A stretch of 64,000 nucleotides of DNA. Source: CAWEFA01 sp963851385. GTDB lineage: Bacteria; Bacteroidota; Bacteroidia; Bacteroidales; DTGW01. Made by a program: the position numbers and the translations under genes. The DNA is taken from NCBI GenBank assembly GCA_963851385.1, contig CAWKPE010000014.1:76471-140470 (forward strand), given 5' to 3'. The number at the start of each line of letters is the position of its first letter. Position 1 is the first letter of the stretch. Shown piece after piece: positions 1 to 7,834 of the stretch. The notes under the pieces are model-generated. The model had not been told where the DNA came from, searched no databases, and worked only from the letters and a program-made list of their open reading frames with translations.

Positions 1-234
1 AATTGAAAATATTTCAGGTTTTGCTTCAATATTAAGTGCAGAAAAGGAAAAAACTTTGCTTTGTCTTATCATTTCAGCAGTATAGTTGTTTTTATTGCAG
101 GCAACAGCAAACTGAGCAGGTTCAGCAGTTACCTGGAAAACCGTATTGGAAATATAACCATTTAGCTTTTTGTTATTGACTGAACTCACAACATAAAGAC
201 CATACGTAATTTTAAAATAAGCTTGAATGTTCAT
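1..234 (-). CDS. Flavin reductase-like FMN-binding protein (partial)
   Basis: The first 78 codons of a minus-strand gene run off the window's left edge, starting at an ATG at 234. The translation begins MNIQAYFKITYGLYVVSS and continues with the N-terminal strands of an FMN-binding split barrel (flavin reductase-like domain). It resembles the N-terminus of flavoprotein-rubredoxin fusions (high molecular weight rubredoxin), in particular the stretches YGLYVVSS and NGYISNTVFQVTAEP. Such proteins bind FMN and pass electrons to oxygen- or peroxide-reducing partners. Whether a rubredoxin domain follows cannot be seen. The gene is divergent from trmD across about 300 bases. Confidence 0.75.
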   Translation of the reverse strand, partial: MNIQAYFKITYGLYVVSSVNNKKLNGYISNTVFQVTAEPAQFAVACNKNNYTAEMIRQSKVFSFSALNIEAKPEIFSI

Positions 235-325
235 AAGAATGTATGATTGTAATATATTGTTAAGATGAATCAAGCAAATTAGCGAAAATCAAGAACTTTT
301 CCAAATTTATCTACAATTTGTGTAA

Positions 326-359
326 AATATTGTTATATAATTAGTTGTATAACAATATT
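326..359. promoter_or_regulatory. 12-bp inverted repeat in the flavoprotein/trmD divergent spacer
   Basis: AATATTGTTATA (326-337) and its exact reverse complement TATAACAATATT (348-359) are separated by 10 bases. It is the only clear structure in the 304-base spacer between the two divergent starts (234 and 539), about 90 bases upstream of the flavoprotein start. It could be an operator for a dimeric regulator or a hairpin in a leader. No regulator is identified. Confidence 0.35.
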
Positions 360-538
360 CGTGATTTGTCATTTTATATATAAGTAATTTGAATGATAGA
401 GGAATCAAATATCTTTGATATAAAAGTAATTTCAGTTTATTCCAATTTCTTACTTGTATATTATAATGTAGTAGTTGGGATTTAACCGTTGAATTCTAAA
501 GTTCAATTTTAGGAATGTTTTTAACTTTGCTGAAAAAA

Positions 539-1213
539 ATGCATATAGACATACTTACAATTTTACCTGAAATTTTTGATGGTCCCCTTAATCAATCTAT
601 AATTAAAAGGGCAAGAGAAAAGGGTATAGCAGAAATTTATATACATAATTTACGCGATTACTCTTTAGATAAACACAAAAGGGTTGACGATTATGCCTTT
701 AGTGGCGGAGCAGGTATGGTAATGTGTATTGAACCCATAGACAGGGCTATATCTGAATTAAAGTCACAACGGAATTATGATGAGATCATATACACTTCCC
801 CTGATGGAGAACCTTTTACACAAAAGCTTTCTAATACAATATCAACATTAGATAATATTATTATTTTATGCGGACATTATAAAGGTGTTGACCAGAGAGT
901 TCGGGAGCACCTGATTACACGAGAAATATCCATTGGCGATTTTGTGCTGACAGGTGGGGAGCTTGCTGCTGCTGTAATTATTGATGCTGTTATTCGGGTA
1001 ATGCCTGGTGCTATGGGTGACGAGCAATCTGCTTTAACAGATTCATTTCAGGATGGTTTGTTAGCTCCGCCTGTTTATACAAGACCCGCTAAATACAAAG
1101 GATGGAAAGTTCCTGAAATTTTACTTTCCGGTAATACAAAACTAATTAATGATTGGGAAATGGAACAGTCTGTTGAACGTACTAAAAAATTAAGGCCCGG
1201 CCTGATTAAATGA
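539..1213 (+). CDS. trmD: tRNA (guanine-N1)-methyltransferase TrmD
   Basis: TrmD methylates N1 of G37 in tRNAs reading CNN/GGN codons, using S-adenosylmethionine, and so prevents +1 frameshifting. The 224-residue protein matches the family length. It shows the N-terminal MHIDILTILPEIF strand, the SGGAGMV loop, the trefoil-knot SAM-binding segment LCGHYKGVDQRV and the motif SIGDFVLTGGE. An open frame begins eight codons earlier (515), but the family normally starts at the equivalent of MHIDIL, so the ATG at 539 is preferred. It is convergent with folD, with a strong inverted repeat between the two stops. In many bacteria trmD sits with rpsP, rimM and rplS, none of which is here. Confidence 0.97.
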   Translation: MHIDILTILPEIFDGPLNQSIIKRAREKGIAEIYIHNLRDYSLDKHKRVDDYAFSGGAGMVMCIEPIDRAISELKSQRNYDEIIYTSPDGEPFTQKLSNTISTLDNIIILCGHYKGVDQRVREHLITREISIGDFVLTGGELAAAVIIDAVIRVMPGAMGDEQSALTDSFQDGLLAPPVYTRPAKYKGWKVPEILLSGNTKLINDWEMEQSVERTKKLRPGLIK

Positions 1214-1257
1214 TGACTGATGAAAAATGACTAATAATCTACAGTCAACAGTCGATA

Positions 1258-1288
1258 GTCAATGGTCAAAGGAGAATTGACCATTGAC
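1258..1288. terminator. Hairpin between convergent trmD and folD
   Basis: GTCAATGGTCAA (1258-1269) pairs perfectly with TTGACCATTGAC (1277-1288) across a 7-base loop. It fills the gap between the two converging genes. The U-tracts are weak on both sides, so a bidirectional terminator is likely but not certain. Confidence 0.5.
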
Positions 1289-1290
1289 TC

Positions 1291-2172
1291 TTATTTATAA
1301 ATTTCTTTTTTTGCAGCCAGAAGAGTATTCTTTAAAAGTGAGACAACAGTCATTAATCCAACACCACCAGGCACCGGAGTAATGTAGCTGCATTTTGGAG
1401 CTACTTCATCAAACTTTACGTCACCTTTGAGTTTAAAACCCGTTTTGGTTTGATCGGATTTTACGCGGGTTGTTCCAACATCAATAACTACAGCCCCTTC
1501 TTTTATCATATCGGCAGTTACAAACTCAGGTTTGCCAATAGCTGCTATAACTATATCTGCTTTTTTGCATATTTCTGCAATATTAGGCGTCCGGCTATGG
1601 CAGACTGTTACAGTGCAATCTCCAGGTTTTGCTTTTAAGGATAACAAAATACTTAATGGTCGTCCTACTAAATTACTTCGACCTATTATTACACAGTTTT
1701 TACCCGAAGTCTCTATTTTGTATCTGCGCAACAATTCAATAATTCCAAATGGTGTAGCGGAAACATAAGATGGTAATCCAATTACTGTCCTGCCAATATT
1801 TACAGGATGAAAACCATCAACATCTTTTGTAGGATTAATGGCCTCAATAATTTTGTGTTCTGAAATATGATCTGGTACCGGAAGTTGCACGATGAATCCG
1901 TCAATTTCAGGATCATTATTTAAAACATCAATCTGTTTTAGCACAGTGGCTTCATTTACGTTATCTTCAAATCTTATAAGAGTAGATTTAAAGCCTACCT
2001 GTTCGCATGACTTTACTTTATTTGCCACATAAGTTTCGCTGCCTCCATCATGTCCTACAAGTATAGCGGCAAGGTGAGGTATTTTTCCACCTTGAGCAGC
2101 AATTTGTTTAACTTCTTCTGCTATCTCAGCTTTTATCTCATCGGCTATTTTCTTTCCGTCTATAAGTTGCAT
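1291..2172 (-). CDS. folD: Bifunctional methylenetetrahydrofolate dehydrogenase / methenyltetrahydrofolate cyclohydrolase
   Basis: FolD interconverts 5,10-methylene-, 5,10-methenyl- and 10-formyl-tetrahydrofolate, supplying one-carbon units for purine and formylmethionine synthesis. At 293 residues it is full length. The catalytic Lys/Tyr segment is visible as TYVANKVKSCEQVGF, followed by the substrate loop VQLPVPDHI, the DVDGFHPVNIGR segment, the Rossmann motif VIGRSNLVGRPLS and the C-terminal PVPGGVGLMTV signature. It is a cytosolic housekeeping enzyme. The start is an ATG, followed in the protein by QLIDGKKIADEIK as in homologues. The upstream spacer to gldF is filled with short tandem repeats. 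Confidence 0.98.
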   Translation of the reverse strand: MQLIDGKKIADEIKAEIAEEVKQIAAQGGKIPHLAAILVGHDGGSETYVANKVKSCEQVGFKSTLIRFEDNVNEATVLKQIDVLNNDPEIDGFIVQLPVPDHISEHKIIEAINPTKDVDGFHPVNIGRTVIGLPSYVSATPFGIIELLRRYKIETSGKNCVIIGRSNLVGRPLSILLSLKAKPGDCTVTVCHSRTPNIAEICKKADIVIAAIGKPEFVTADMIKEGAVVIDVGTTRVKSDQTKTGFKLKGDVKFDEVAPKCSYITPVPGGVGLMTVVSLLKNTLLAAKKEIYK

Positions 2173-2178
2173 AAATTA

Positions 2179-2307
2179 AGTTCAAAGTTCAAAGTTCAAA
2201 GTTTAAATTAAGGGTTTTAGGTATTAGTATATTAGTAATCAATTAGTAATTAGTCATCAGTAATTAGTCATCAGTAATTAGTCATCAGTCATCAGTCATC
2301 AGTAATT
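2179..2307. repeat. Heptamer and related short tandem repeats in the folD/gldF spacer
   Basis: About three units of AAGTTCA (2179-2206) are followed by repeated TAATTAGTCATCAG-type units (2229-2307). The same heptamer recurs in reverse orientation near 63050-63086. No gene fits. Confidence 0.8.
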
Positions 2308-2313
2308 ATCTTC

Positions 2314-3045
2314 TTACCATTTCCTGCTTTGTAAAACGGTACGGGTTAGTAAAAGGAATATTGCGGCTACACCTGCGAAATATATAATATCGCTGGAATC
2401 AAGGACTCCACGACTAATAGATTTATAATGTTCATTTATTCCTAGAGATGAAATAAATACTTCATGTAACGAAAATATTGGTAAAGTAGCTAACAGGTCG
2501 AATCCTATATAAAGTAATAATGAAATTACAGCTGACAAAATAAATGCAATAATCTGGTTATCGGTTATTGAAGATGAAAAGATTCCCACTGCTGCATAAA
2601 TAGCGGACAGGAAAAACAACCCGATATATGAACCCCAAGTGCCTCCTGTATCGATATTTCCTATTGGATTACCTAAATGATATACGGAATAAAAAAAGAT
2701 TAGTGAAGGTATAATTGAAATTAGTACCAATAAAACAGCTGCAAAATATTTTGCAAGAATTATTTGCATCTCGGTTAATGGGCGGGTTATTAGTAATTCC
2801 AACGTACCCATGCGTTTTTCTTCAGAAATCATACGCATGGTTACAGCCGAAACCAGGAAAAGAAATACCCAGGGAGAAATTTCAAAAAACGCTTCAAGCG
2901 TTGCATAACCATTATCCATTATATTAAACGAACCTGGGAATATCCATAAGAATAAACTATTTACCAACATGAAAACTATCATTACTAGATATCCCGTGAA
3001 AGTACTGAAAAAATTCAAAACTTCCTTTTTGAATAAGCTAAACAT
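2314..3045 (-). CDS. gldF: Gliding motility-type ABC transporter permease GldF
   Basis: This 243-residue integral membrane protein has about six hydrophobic helices and belongs to the ABC-2 permease group represented by GldF, part of the GldA-GldF-GldG transporter linked to gliding in Bacteroidota. The N-terminus (MFSLFKKEVLNFF), the segment MRMISEEKRMGTLELLITRP after the second helix and the C-terminal arrangement are characteristic. In most genomes gldG follows directly. Here the downstream minus-strand neighbour is folD, so the partner must lie elsewhere or be missing. Motility itself cannot be inferred, because gldF also occurs in non-gliding members of the phylum. Confidence 0.88.
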   Translation of the reverse strand: MFSLFKKEVLNFFSTFTGYLVMIVFMLVNSLFLWIFPGSFNIMDNGYATLEAFFEISPWVFLFLVSAVTMRMISEEKRMGTLELLITRPLTEMQIILAKYFAAVLLVLISIIPSLIFFYSVYHLGNPIGNIDTGGTWGSYIGLFFLSAIYAAVGIFSSSITDNQIIAFILSAVISLLLYIGFDLLATLPIFSLHEVFISSLGINEHYKSISRGVLDSSDIIYFAGVAAIFLLLTRTVLQSRKW

Positions 3046-3156
3046 ACCTTGTTATTATATTGACCGCAAAGATAATTATTTGGAATAAGAATAAAGAATA
3101 AAGATACAAGAACCAATATTGATGAATCAAGATTCAAGAAGCGGATTGCATGAGCA

Positions 3157-3225
3157 AAACCTCCAGGAGGTTAAGTGCAAAAGCTAAAAGTAATAACTAT
3201 TATATAAAACCGCCAGGAGGTAAGT
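3157..3225. repeat. Two copies of a CC(T/G)CCAGGAGG palindromic motif
   Basis: AAACCTCCAGGAGGTTAAG (about 3157-3175) and AAACCGCCAGGAGGTAAG (about 3208-3225) lie 51 bases apart in the 363-base gap before the DUF362 gene. Each is near-palindromic and has the same layout (AAACC...GGT) as the REP palindromes further on, so they may be relics of another REP family. Nothing else is recognised in 3046-3408. Confidence 0.45.
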
Positions 3226-3408
3226 TCCGTGACACAACAGAAATCTGAAATCCTCCCATAAATTTGTGGTCAGGTTAAAAACTTTTTTGATAAATGATCC
3301 GTATTATGATTTGGAAATACAATTTTTAAATTGTCAAATACTTAAGAGATTTTTTAATTTTAACGATTACTATTATTTATATTAGCATCAAATTTAAATT
3401 TGAAAACT

Positions 3409-5295
3409 ATGAAGTACTTTAAAAACATAAAAATTCAAAAGTTGATATTGCCATTCTTGGGATTGGCATCTTTAATCTGGTTTTTAATCAGGGTGATTCC
3501 CAAGCCTAGCAGGGCATCATATCCGTGCATGAAGGCAGCGGCACCATTAGCGTCAACATTTGTTTTGTATATAATTGGGTTATTGTCATCGACATTTATA
3601 TATACCAAAGCAAAGATTTACCTCAGGCAATCAAAGTATATTTTGTTTTCAGTCGCATTATTAATAAGTCTGGTTGTTGGGTATATTTCTTTTTTCAATA
3701 CTTATAGTGCAAGTGCCTCTTATATACTTGTAGAATCCACTCCAGATGGCCCTAATCATCCGATGGGTACTGGTGTTGGTGTATGTCCAGGACGTGTAGC
3801 ATGGATTTATAATCCGGATGCAACAGATGAAAATTGCACGAATACCGGAACTATTGATGGAACTGGTACTGTAGATGATTACTGGTTTATGAAACAAAAT
3901 ACTAACCAGACCGTTGTGAGCACAATGTTCTCTGACGCATTGAAAAAACTTACAAATACAAGTTCTGATGCAGTAGCCTGGGATTCAATTTTTCACTACT
4001 ATAACAGAACCCATGGAAGAGGTGATGTAGGTTATACTGCCGGTGAAAAAATAGTAATAAAAGTAAATTTTAATGGTGGTCCAGATGGCCCAAACATTAA
4101 CACTTCGCCGCAAATAAGCTATGCCTTGCTAAACCAGTTGATCAATACGGCAAAAGTTGCGCAGGCAGATATAGGCATTGGCGATCCGCATTCCGGTACC
4201 CCGAATGCAAATTATACCAAATGCCATACGGCATTCCCAAATGTAAACTATTGGAGTTCGCTTGATACCTCTACTACCGAGCCATTGAAAACAAGTGATG
4301 GTCAACTTACAATTCATCTTCCGCAGGTGTACATTGATGCAACTTATATGATTAACATGCCGGTATTAAAGAAGCATCACAGGGCAGGAATATCATTATG
4401 CAGTAAAAATCATAATGGTTCGGTTTGCCCTGCTTTAGGCTCCGCTTTTCCGGTACATTACAGTCTCCCATGTCCTAATGCAGATGGTGTAATGAATAGC
4501 AGTTATCGTTCATACAGGATTTTTGTGGATTACATGGGCCACAAAGATTTGGGAGGAAAAACAATTCTGTATATTATAGATGGTATTTGGAGTTCGATCA
4601 ATTATTCTCATCCCCCCATAAAATGGAGAATGACTCCATTTAATAATGACTATCCCAATTCAATTTTTATGTCCCAGGATCCGGTAGCCATTGAATCTGT
4701 TGGTTTTGATTTTTTGTTTAAAGAATTCGATATAGATAATCCTACTGAAGGTGGAACACCGACCGCTGAACATGGACCATTCCCGCATTTTGCCGGGACC
4801 GATGATTTTCTTCACCAGGCTGCTGACCCTGCAAATTGGCCGGTTGGCTTATCTTATAATCCCAACGGAGATGGTATAGCATTAAAAAGTATGGGAACCC
4901 ATGAGCATTGGAACAACGCGATTGACAAAAAGTATTCCAGGAATTTAGGTTTGAATGTAGGAATAGAGTTGGCGTCAAATGTCACTTTAGGTATAAACGA
5001 CAAAAAAATTAATAAATCATTATTTCAGAATTCACCTAATCCGTTCAATTCGTTCACTAATATTCAGTATGAGTTAAATACAGCATCAGATGTTAACCTG
5101 ACTATTTATGATATTAACGGCAGGGAAATAAAAACATTGGTAAATGAAAACCAAAATGCAGGTTTGCACAAAGTGCAATGGGATGGATTAAATTCGAAAA
5201 GATTATCAGTACCTGCAGGAGTTTATATTGGAAAGATACTTGTGCGTTATGATAATGATTTACAATACCAGGTATTAAAGCTGGTTAGAAACTAA
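3409..5295 (+). CDS. DUF362 domain protein with N-terminal membrane segments and a T9SS sorting domain
   Basis: The function is unknown beyond its domains. Residues ~10-105 hold three hydrophobic segments around the conserved element PKPSRASYPCMKAAAP, typical of long DUF362 proteins. Residues ~120-510 are the DUF362-like region, with KVNFNGG, NMPVLKKHHRAGISLCSKN and a late DPVAIESVGFDF block. The last ~90 residues form a T9SS type A sorting domain (QNSPNPFN, VNLTIYDINGRE, GLHKVQWDG, ending VLKLVRN). Combining several membrane helices with an outer-surface sorting signal is odd. An in-frame TTG lies three codons upstream (3400), but the ATG at 3409 is preferred. The lipoprotein gene follows after 14 bases, so the two are probably cotranscribed. 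Confidence 0.8.
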   Translation: MKYFKNIKIQKLILPFLGLASLIWFLIRVIPKPSRASYPCMKAAAPLASTFVLYIIGLLSSTFIYTKAKIYLRQSKYILFSVALLISLVVGYISFFNTYSASASYILVESTPDGPNHPMGTGVGVCPGRVAWIYNPDATDENCTNTGTIDGTGTVDDYWFMKQNTNQTVVSTMFSDALKKLTNTSSDAVAWDSIFHYYNRTHGRGDVGYTAGEKIVIKVNFNGGPDGPNINTSPQISYALLNQLINTAKVAQADIGIGDPHSGTPNANYTKCHTAFPNVNYWSSLDTSTTEPLKTSDGQLTIHLPQVYIDATYMINMPVLKKHHRAGISLCSKNHNGSVCPALGSAFPVHYSLPCPNADGVMNSSYRSYRIFVDYMGHKDLGGKTILYIIDGIWSSINYSHPPIKWRMTPFNNDYPNSIFMSQDPVAIESVGFDFLFKEFDIDNPTEGGTPTAEHGPFPHFAGTDDFLHQAADPANWPVGLSYNPNGDGIALKSMGTHEHWNNAIDKKYSRNLGLNVGIELASNVTLGINDKKINKSLFQNSPNPFNSFTNIQYELNTASDVNLTIYDINGREIKTLVNENQNAGLHKVQWDGLNSKRLSVPAGVYIGKILVRYDNDLQYQVLKLVRN

Positions 5296-5309
5296 AATAT
5301 TTGTAAAAA

Positions 5310-5990
5310 TTGAAAAGAATAATATATTTTGCTGCTTGCTTTATTTTTTTAATCGCATCATTTATAATTGGATGCAAGGATAAAGATGAGCTGGAACCAA
5401 CCAAAGGCTATTTGCATTTGACAGTATTAAGTCAGGCAAATAATAATCCTGTTGCTAATGCTAAAGTGATTTTAAACGACAATTTATATGGCCAGACTGA
5501 TGAAACAGGAAAGTATGCGAACGACTCAATGAGTACTGGAAATTATATTTTGACCTGTACAGCAATTAATTTCCTTGACACTTCTTTGACAATAACTATC
5601 AGAGGTGGTCAAATTACACAAGTCAATTTAGCTATGATAGCAGATACTTTTGGAAAAGTCTTTGGAGAATTTCAGGACCTGATACTGTTCAATCAAAACG
5701 CCGTTGATAATCCAAAATTAAAAACATGGGACGAAGAACAGGTTTATGACGGAGTTACAGGAGCAACTATAGATAAATTTGGGTTTCATCATGATGTACC
5801 TGAAAGGAAGGTGATTTCAGATGACACTATTTTAACCGTTTCCGATGGCTATGGCCAGTATTATTTTAAAATACAGTCTGGCACCTATTTATTAACTGGG
5901 TCCTGCGATGGATACGCTGATACTTCGAGAGAAATAAAGGTATTGCCAGGTTCAAGCAATTATGTCAATTTTTTTCTCAGGAAGAAGTAA
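5310..5990 (+). CDS. Lipoprotein with carboxypeptidase-regulatory-like (CarboxypepD_reg) domains
   Basis: The 226-residue protein starts with a signal peptide ending in a lipobox (FIIGCKDKD), so it is probably anchored in the outer or inner membrane. Residues ~35-110 form a carboxypeptidase-regulatory-like beta-sandwich (GYLHLTVLSQ, NNPVANAKVIL, GQTDETGKYA), and a second similar unit may occupy the C-terminal half (DGYGQYYFKIQSGTYLLTGS). Such domains are binding or structural modules, not enzymes. The start is a TTG at 5310, because no ATG or GTG gives a signal peptide. It lies 14 bases after the DUF362/T9SS gene and is followed directly by a REP pair that could also act as a terminator. Confidence 0.75.
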   Translation: MKRIIYFAACFIFLIASFIIGCKDKDELEPTKGYLHLTVLSQANNNPVANAKVILNDNLYGQTDETGKYANDSMSTGNYILTCTAINFLDTSLTITIRGGQITQVNLAMIADTFGKVFGEFQDLILFNQNAVDNPKLKTWDEEQVYDGVTGATIDKFGFHHDVPERKVISDDTILTVSDGYGQYYFKIQSGTYLLTGSCDGYADTSREIKVLPGSSNYVNFFLRKK

Positions 5991-5991
5991 G

Positions 5992-6028
5992 TTAAACCTG
6001 ACAGGTTTCCAAAACCTGTCAGGTTTGA
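5992..6028. repeat. REP pair (REPIN-like), copy 1
   Basis: AAACCTGACAGGTTT (5994-6008) and its reverse complement AAACCTGTCAGGTTT (6012-6026) are separated by 3 bases. Each arm is itself near-palindromic, which is the REPIN layout. It starts two bases after the lipoprotein stop codon. The same 15-mer recurs at 9526, 16872, 17152, 17182 and 17579, around the RAYT gene. The rest of the 5991-6373 gap is AT-rich with nothing recognised. Confidence 0.85.
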
Positions 6029-6373
6029 TAAATAAAAACAATTCCAACGAACTTTTAAGAATTTGTCAACAATCGTTAAAATACTTTAAAATTTATTTGG
6101 AAAATTCAATTCAATTTTAAATTTTTGCTATCGTTAAATTTATTCCTATAATTAATAACATTTCCCGGGATATTCATTTTTTATTATTATAAGTATTGAC
6201 ATTCTCCAGATAACACGTTAATACTGGCTTTTTAAAATATTTTTTTAAAAAAGTAAAAATATTTTGGGAACATTTTGAAAAAATTGAATCTTATATATAG
6301 AAGAAAAAATGAATTGAATAAAAAATAAGCTGGAAATGATCAAAATATTATAAATTAACTAAATCAAAAAATT

Positions 6374-6460
6374 ATGAATAAGTACATTTTACTTTATGTT
6401 CTGTTAACGATTTCAATAGTTACTAGTGCACAAACATGGACCCCTATTCTTATGATTTAA
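6374..6460 (+). pseudogene. 5' fragment of a secreted tail-fibre-like gene cut by an IS110 element
   Basis: The ATG at 6374 opens a signal peptide (MNKYILLYVLLTISIVTSAQ) followed by TWTPI. The frame then enters the insertion sequence and stops at 6458-6460. The remainder of the gene resumes past the element at 7775 in the same frame. If the element is removed between the CT at 6449-6450 and the CT at 7775-7776, the sequence reads on as TWTPILLYANPTTTKIGIGT, giving a protein of about 603 residues. The 5' piece alone encodes only 28 residues. Confidence 0.8.
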
Positions 6461-7464
6461 GCAAGAGCATTCAGATAATTTTTTTGATACATCTGGTTAT
6501 TTCTTATCACTGCAAACATACGATAGATCAATTTTGCCCTTACTGCATTAAGTACAGACATTTTATTCTTTCCCTCAGATACTTTGCGAAGATAATATTC
6601 GTGCAAATCCCCTTCCATTCTTGTAGCAGCAATTAATGCTCCCATGTGTAATAGCGCTTTAATACTTTTATCTGCTCGATTAGATATCTTATTTCTAGAC
6701 CTTTGACTACTGCCCGAAGTATATGAAAATGGAGCAACACCAGCATGGCAACAAAATTTTCTTGGATCTTTAAAATCTTTAAAAGCATTGGTTTCTACAA
6801 TCATCTTTACAGCTGTACGTTCTCCTATTCCTTCAACCGAACAAAGCAATTTATGCTGGTTAGAAAGGGTCTCATCTTTATCAATTGTCTTTTGTATATC
6901 TTTCTCGATTTGAGTTATAGCCTCATTCAATTCATCAATAAGACCATTTAAGCGTTTAGATTTTTTCTTATAGTCTTCTTTATCCATAAAACGTTTTTGA
7001 TCTGTCAATTGACCTTGGTATTTCCCTTTATCTGTAATATACATGTCTCGTTCGCTAATTAATTGTTTAAGCGTATTAAGGCTTTTATCTGGCATCAAAA
7101 ATAACTTCGCTTCATCCTGGAAACGTAATGCATACATGGCAATTTTACGGGCATCTAACTTATCGTTTTTCCCTCGTTGGATTCCTGAACGATACTTGAT
7201 TTGTGCCGGATTCTCTAACCATAAATTTAGCCTTAATTCATTGCAAGCACAACACAATGGATATGTATATTGCCCTGTGTATTCTGCACAAACCAATAAA
7301 TCAGACATTCCTATGACATTTTCTTTTAAAACTCTTTTTAAATAGGTTTTAATTAACAAGGATTGGTTTCCTACAACGGTTTCTTCTTTTACTTCTGTCT
7401 GGCTCATTAAGCAAGCGTCTAACTTTTCCTTACTTACATCGATGCCAATTAAAAATTTCTTCAT
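6457..7464 (-). CDS. IS110-family DEDD/serine recombinase (transposase)
   Basis: This 335-residue recombinase acts with a bridge RNA to insert and excise the element. The N-terminal RuvC-like DEDD domain (residues ~1-150) shows GIDVSKEKLDACL with the first Asp, AEYTGQY with the Glu, and KNDKLDARKIA with the paired Asp residues. The C-terminal Transposase_20 domain has the SVEGIGERTAVKMIVET HhH-like segment and the catalytic-serine region APFSYTSGSSQRSRNKIS. The frame extends to an ATG at 7488, but MKKFLIGIDVSKEKL from 7464 matches the usual start. It appears intact, so the insertion may be recent. Confidence 0.93.
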   Translation of the reverse strand: MKKFLIGIDVSKEKLDACLMSQTEVKEETVVGNQSLLIKTYLKRVLKENVIGMSDLLVCAEYTGQYTYPLCCACNELRLNLWLENPAQIKYRSGIQRGKNDKLDARKIAMYALRFQDEAKLFLMPDKSLNTLKQLISERDMYITDKGKYQGQLTDQKRFMDKEDYKKKSKRLNGLIDELNEAITQIEKDIQKTIDKDETLSNQHKLLCSVEGIGERTAVKMIVETNAFKDFKDPRKFCCHAGVAPFSYTSGSSQRSRNKISNRADKSIKALLHMGALIAATRMEGDLHEYYLRKVSEGKNKMSVLNAVRAKLIYRMFAVIRNNQMYQKNYLNALA

Positions 7465-7488
7465 AATTTTGATATTAGGGAAAAACAA

Positions 7489-7774
7489 AAAGAAGGGAAC
7501 TTGAAATAATCCTAATAACCTTAATAATTATGGTTTATATTCTTATACAGGTCTTTATTTCAAGAAAAGCCAAACAGTCTAAATAGGAGCATAAGCAAAA
7601 AGCTTTTACGGAGCTATAGTTCATTGTTTGGTTCCTTTCTTTTTAATTTTTCATGTTAACTTCTTTCAAAATTATCTTTGTTTTTTCTCTTTTCAAATCT
7701 AAGATTCAAATCTAAGGTCTAAGATTCAAATCTAAGGTCTAAGGTCTAAGATTCAAATCTAAGGTCTTACGGGG
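7489..7774 (-). ncRNA. Candidate bridge-RNA region of the IS110 element
   Basis: This is non-coding sequence inside the element, upstream of the transposase. IS110-group elements encode a structured bridge RNA here, whose two loops pair with target and donor DNA. On the plus strand I see short matches to the junctions: TATTCTTAT (7538-7546) equals 6445-6453 across the left junction and its CT core; AACAG (7573-7577) is the complement of core plus right flank; CATAAG (7590-7595) is the complement of core plus the element end at 6449-6454; and TTACGGAGCT (7606-7615) matches the other end (7767-7776) in 9 of 10 bases. The region's presence is likely; the exact RNA ends and guide assignments are speculative. 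Confidence 0.5.
7692..7767. repeat. TTCAAATCTAAG / GTCTAAG tandem array at the IS end
   Basis: The 12-mer TTCAAATCTAAG occurs four times, interspersed with GTCTAAG heptamers, ending about 8 bases inside the element boundary. It resembles the heptamer arrays found in host intergenic regions, but by the junction analysis it lies within the element. Confidence 0.75.
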
Positions 7775-7834
7775 CTGTTATATGCAAATCCAACAACCAC
7801 TAAAATTGGAATAGGTACTGCTAATCCAATAAGT

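Larger units (their letters stand above)
6449..7776 (-). mobile_element. IS110-family insertion sequence
   Basis: The element is about 1.3 kb, is bounded by the dinucleotide CT at 6449-6450 and 7775-7776, and carries one transposase on the minus strand. It has no obvious terminal inverted repeats or longer target duplication, as expected of IS110 elements, which recombine at a short core. The transposase stop lies only about 7 bases from one end, while about 310 non-coding bases lie on the upstream side, the IS110-group layout in which a bridge RNA is encoded upstream of the transposase. The ends are inferred from restored reading-frame continuity of the host gene, not from alignment. Confidence 0.85.

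Noticed and set aside
5992..6028. Ordinary intrinsic terminator
   Set aside because: It has an identical sequence at several sites around the RAYT and near-palindromic arms, so it is mainly a REP element, although it may also stop transcription.
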